From: Luscinia megarhynchos
Lineage: Eukaryota > Chordata > Aves > Passeriformes > Turdidae
Length of the DNA stretch: 64,000 bases
Direction: 5' to 3'
NCBI GenBank assembly: GCA_034336665.1
Contig: CM067568.1
Location: 16,277,983-16,341,982, forward strand
This document shows positions 61,641 to 64,000 of the stretch, in pieces. The notes beneath the pieces are model-generated. The model did no database searches, was not told where the DNA came from, and saw nothing but the letters and a program-made list of their open reading frames with translations. Made by a program: the position numbers and the translations under genes. Each line of letters opens with the position of its first letter. Position 1 is the stretch's first letter.

Positions 61641-62144
61641 CACCGTTAATTAACCACACAGATTGCAGAGATACCAGGAATTGTCCAATACTTGTTTCAG
61701 CCTGAAGCCTTCCTGTGGAGGAAGGAAGATGTCTCCTTTCTTGAGAGTATTGCACAAATTTATCTGGGGGAAGGTTTGGGAGGGCAAATGCATACAGAGA
61801 GGGTATGAAATACAGGAGCTGAGCCTGCAGCAGGAGTGTGGACTGGAAGAGAAGAGGCAGGGACTCCTTGCAGCTGAGGCAGACCCAAAGCCAGATTTCA
61901 GAGGTGAGGGACAGAAGGAGGCTTCCCAGGCACCCTGAAGAGAGCTGGCAAATCAGAGGTGCTGGCAGGGACTGGACTGGGGGAAAGCTCCTAATCTTCA
62001 TGAACAGAGCTAACAGGAGACCTATTTAATTAAACCTTTTAAAATCAGGCTCACCTCAGAGCTCTGCACTCCCTCTAAAGGTTATCCCTCTGCAGATTAT
62101 TATTATGTACTCCAGTAAATCCAGTTGGAAGATTTCTTGTGGAA
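61641..62144. other. Moderate-GC stretch between CR1 and T/G tract, no gene seen
   Basis: A 134-codon minus-strand open frame (61597-62001) starts here and ends inside the CR1 copy, so its last part is repeat-derived. The rest has no known motif. There is no evidence for an independent gene. Confidence 0.45.
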
Positions 62145-62330
62145 GGTTTTTTTGGGTGTTTTTTTGTTTGGTTTTTTGTTTGTTTTTTTGTTTGTTTGTT
62201 GGGGTTTTTTGGTTTGGTTTTTGTGGGGTTTTGTTGTTGTTTGTTGTTTTCTTGTTTTGTTTTTGTTTTTTGTTTTGTTTGGTTTTGCTTGGTTTGGTTG
62301 GTTTGTTTTTGGTTTTTTTTTTTTTTTTGT
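62145..62330. repeat. Extreme T/G strand-asymmetric tract
   Basis: In 186 consecutive bases the plus strand has no A at all and only two Cs (62251 and 62288). It is built from GTTT, GGTTT and long T runs and ends in T16. The opposite strand is therefore almost pure A/C. The apparent open frames across it are low-complexity Phe/Val/Leu/Gly strings, not proteins. Several GGG and GGGG runs occur. Confidence 0.97.
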
Positions 62331-64000
62331 AAGGGAGAGCCCTTTTTACTTTAAAAACATTCCACATCAGTGGCTGCCTAGGGATCCTGTCACACCCCGT
62401 TTCTGTCACATCCTAACACCACTTTCAATGTCTTCTTGTATCAGATGACAGGTTGGGATTTTCAGAGAAAGCAAAGGCTTTTCTCACTTTTAGATTCTGC
62501 TAGTGTAAGCTTATATTCCACTCTAAAGGACAGTGCTGACCCATCTCAGGGCTGAAGCTGTGTGGCAGACTGGATACATAACTAATTTTCTTTTCTTTCA
62601 AAGAAAACTGTGCAGATGAAGCAGGATCTGCCAGTTCAGACAGAATTCATTAGCAACAAATATTACGTGTTTCAATGTTTGCTCCCTTGTTTTGACTGCA
62701 GGAACAAGGAGAAACAGTTCTTAATTACTAATAATCCCTTGCATGCATTATTAACAGACTATTTTGTTCAAATAGCCAGTACAGAGTAATTAATCTTTGT
62801 TGATGATAATGAAAACTTTGTTATTTATTATTTTGTTAGAAGAATCTTTCTCAGGCAAGGCAGCCCACCTTATGAGGGAAATAAAAACAAAAAAATGTAG
62901 TTCAGTTTTAAAGCTGCAATAAAAAGCAGTGATTAGAAAAAAAATCTTGAATCATCACATATTTATAAAATAGAAAGTAGAAGAGAGTCAGGCCCAAAGC
63001 TATTAGAAACTAGGGAATTCAAAGTGATAAAGAAACATTGAAATGGAACTGTGTTATGAAATCCCACAGTATCTACAAGCAAGGATGATGTTACATAATA
63101 TTGCAGAACTGTCCATCAGGTAAAATAACAACTAATTTTTATAGAACAGACAATTTTGCTATCAGAAGTGCTATGCCATCCCACAAAATGCCCAGGGTGC
63201 AAAGAAGCTCCTTTCACTGAGTCATGTTCTGCAGTGAAAAATCAACATCAAAATCAAGCAGTTTAATTCATTAGTTATTAACAAAAACATGTCAGGAAAG
63301 TCAAGCATACTTTGCTCTGAATGCAAAATATGAGACTGCTGGGAAACCTTTGTTTACTTTTTTCACCTTGATTGGAGTTTATTTTTCAGATGTTTTTCAA
63401 GTCATTGAGCTTGAGGGAAAGGTGAATTAACAGACATAGCTTATCCTTCTGGCAGAAACCTTTGCATTGAATATTTATTTCATTAAGAAAGTGTAGATGT
63501 AGGATGAGAATGTATTTGAAACTGATTTTCCTTCTATAATGGCTATAAGGGTCATTATTATGATTTACTGTGAACAGCACAACATAGGACAGAAAAACAT
63601 CACCCCATCAATTACTTGCTCCTGGAAAGGCACTGCATCTCTAGGAGGTGTCCAGTCCAATTTATTTGGTGACGGAGAAGAACAAACATCCACAGGAGCT
63701 ACAGGAGCTATTCTGGTTCTCAGTAAACAGACTCCAGACAAGAACTTCCCCAAACAGACCAGTATTGCAGGCTGTAAAAATTCTTCAAAGGATTTTTCCA
63801 AACTACTAATTTAGGAATAGTGTGATGAATTATAGCAGTTCCTAAAAATTTTCCTGGAGCAACAGTGAAGGAAGATGGATTTATAGCATATATCACATAC
63901 CCAGGAAATCTATTTCATGCCTAACCTGAAGTCTGAAAAAACAGAAAACATCATCAAGAGCAAACAGAAATTTCAAGCAGGCATGCTAGAACTAAATTGG
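62331..64000. other. Intergenic stretch to the right edge, no gene seen
   Basis: AT-rich sequence. Between about 62620 and 62880 there is a dense set of homeobox (TTAATTA at 62721-62727) and SOX-like words (CCTTGT at 62685 facing ACAAGG at 62704), a candidate conserved noncoding element. Open frames of 64-91 codons on both strands at 63386-63814 overlap each other and are not recognisable. Confidence 0.42.

Noticed and set aside
61370..61705. Four overlapping frames of 74-93 codons
   Set aside because: All lie mostly inside the inverted CR1 fragment and are explained by it.
62105..62448. Overlapping plus-strand and minus-strand frames of 71-117 codons
   Set aside because: They translate the T/G-only tract into Phe/Val/Leu/Gly or Lys/Asn/Gln/Thr strings, pure low complexity.
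1..64000. Bacterial-type systems, CRISPR arrays, tRNA/rRNA genes, organellar insertions
   Set aside because: No direct-repeat/spacer layout, cloverleaf with A and B boxes, or rRNA-like blocks were seen; the sequence is vertebrate nuclear DNA.

Overview
The window looks like AT-rich, CpG-poor avian nuclear DNA. The strongest clue is several fragments of the CR1 LINE. They carry the avian-type 3' end, with TCATAGAATC-like ends in inverted copies and CCCTTCCAA plus ATTCTAT in forward copies. Some copies also keep the conserved C-terminal reading frame of the CR1 reverse-transcriptase protein. A vertebrate-style mix of microsatellites, including a long GATA array, and the near absence of long open frames fit this. 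Other CR1-bearing sauropsids cannot be formally excluded. There are no bacterial, organellar or plasmid features, no CRISPR array, and no recognisable tRNA or rRNA gene.

One real gene is visible, and only its beginning. At the left edge on the minus strand, a TATA box (about 894-901) lies upstream of a short 5' UTR with an in-frame stop, a good-context ATG at 824-826, and 24 codons of a classic secretory signal peptide. These end at a near-consensus splice donor in phase 1 (exon end 754). Intron 1 then runs off the left edge. The mature protein is outside the window, so I do not name the gene.

Everything to the right (about 0.9-64 kb) lies upstream of that promoter and looks like a gene-poor intergenic region, or possibly introns of a neighbouring gene with no exon I can prove. 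It holds eight CR1 pieces: minus strand at 2.13, 13.84, 26.44, 30.48 and 60.98 kb; plus strand at 25.90 and 28.12 kb; the 26.44 kb piece is doubtful. It also holds a polymorphism-prone GATA microsatellite (40.5 kb), a self-complementary GTACAT repeat (38.5 kb), a 19-bp-arm hairpin (46.0 kb), a CCATTC-rich array (47.2 kb), several two-copy tandem duplications, and an extreme T/G tract (62.1-62.3 kb). Four slightly GC-richer blocks (7.1, 22.5-23.2, 42.4-43.0 and 49.1-49.4 kb) carry longer open frames that I cannot match to any family. Several stretches dense in homeobox, SOX, POU or GATA-like words are candidate conserved noncoding elements, which only alignment can test.

I found no convincing previously undescribed system. 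The most valuable observation is the hidden minus-strand first exon, which is too short to be found by open-frame length.
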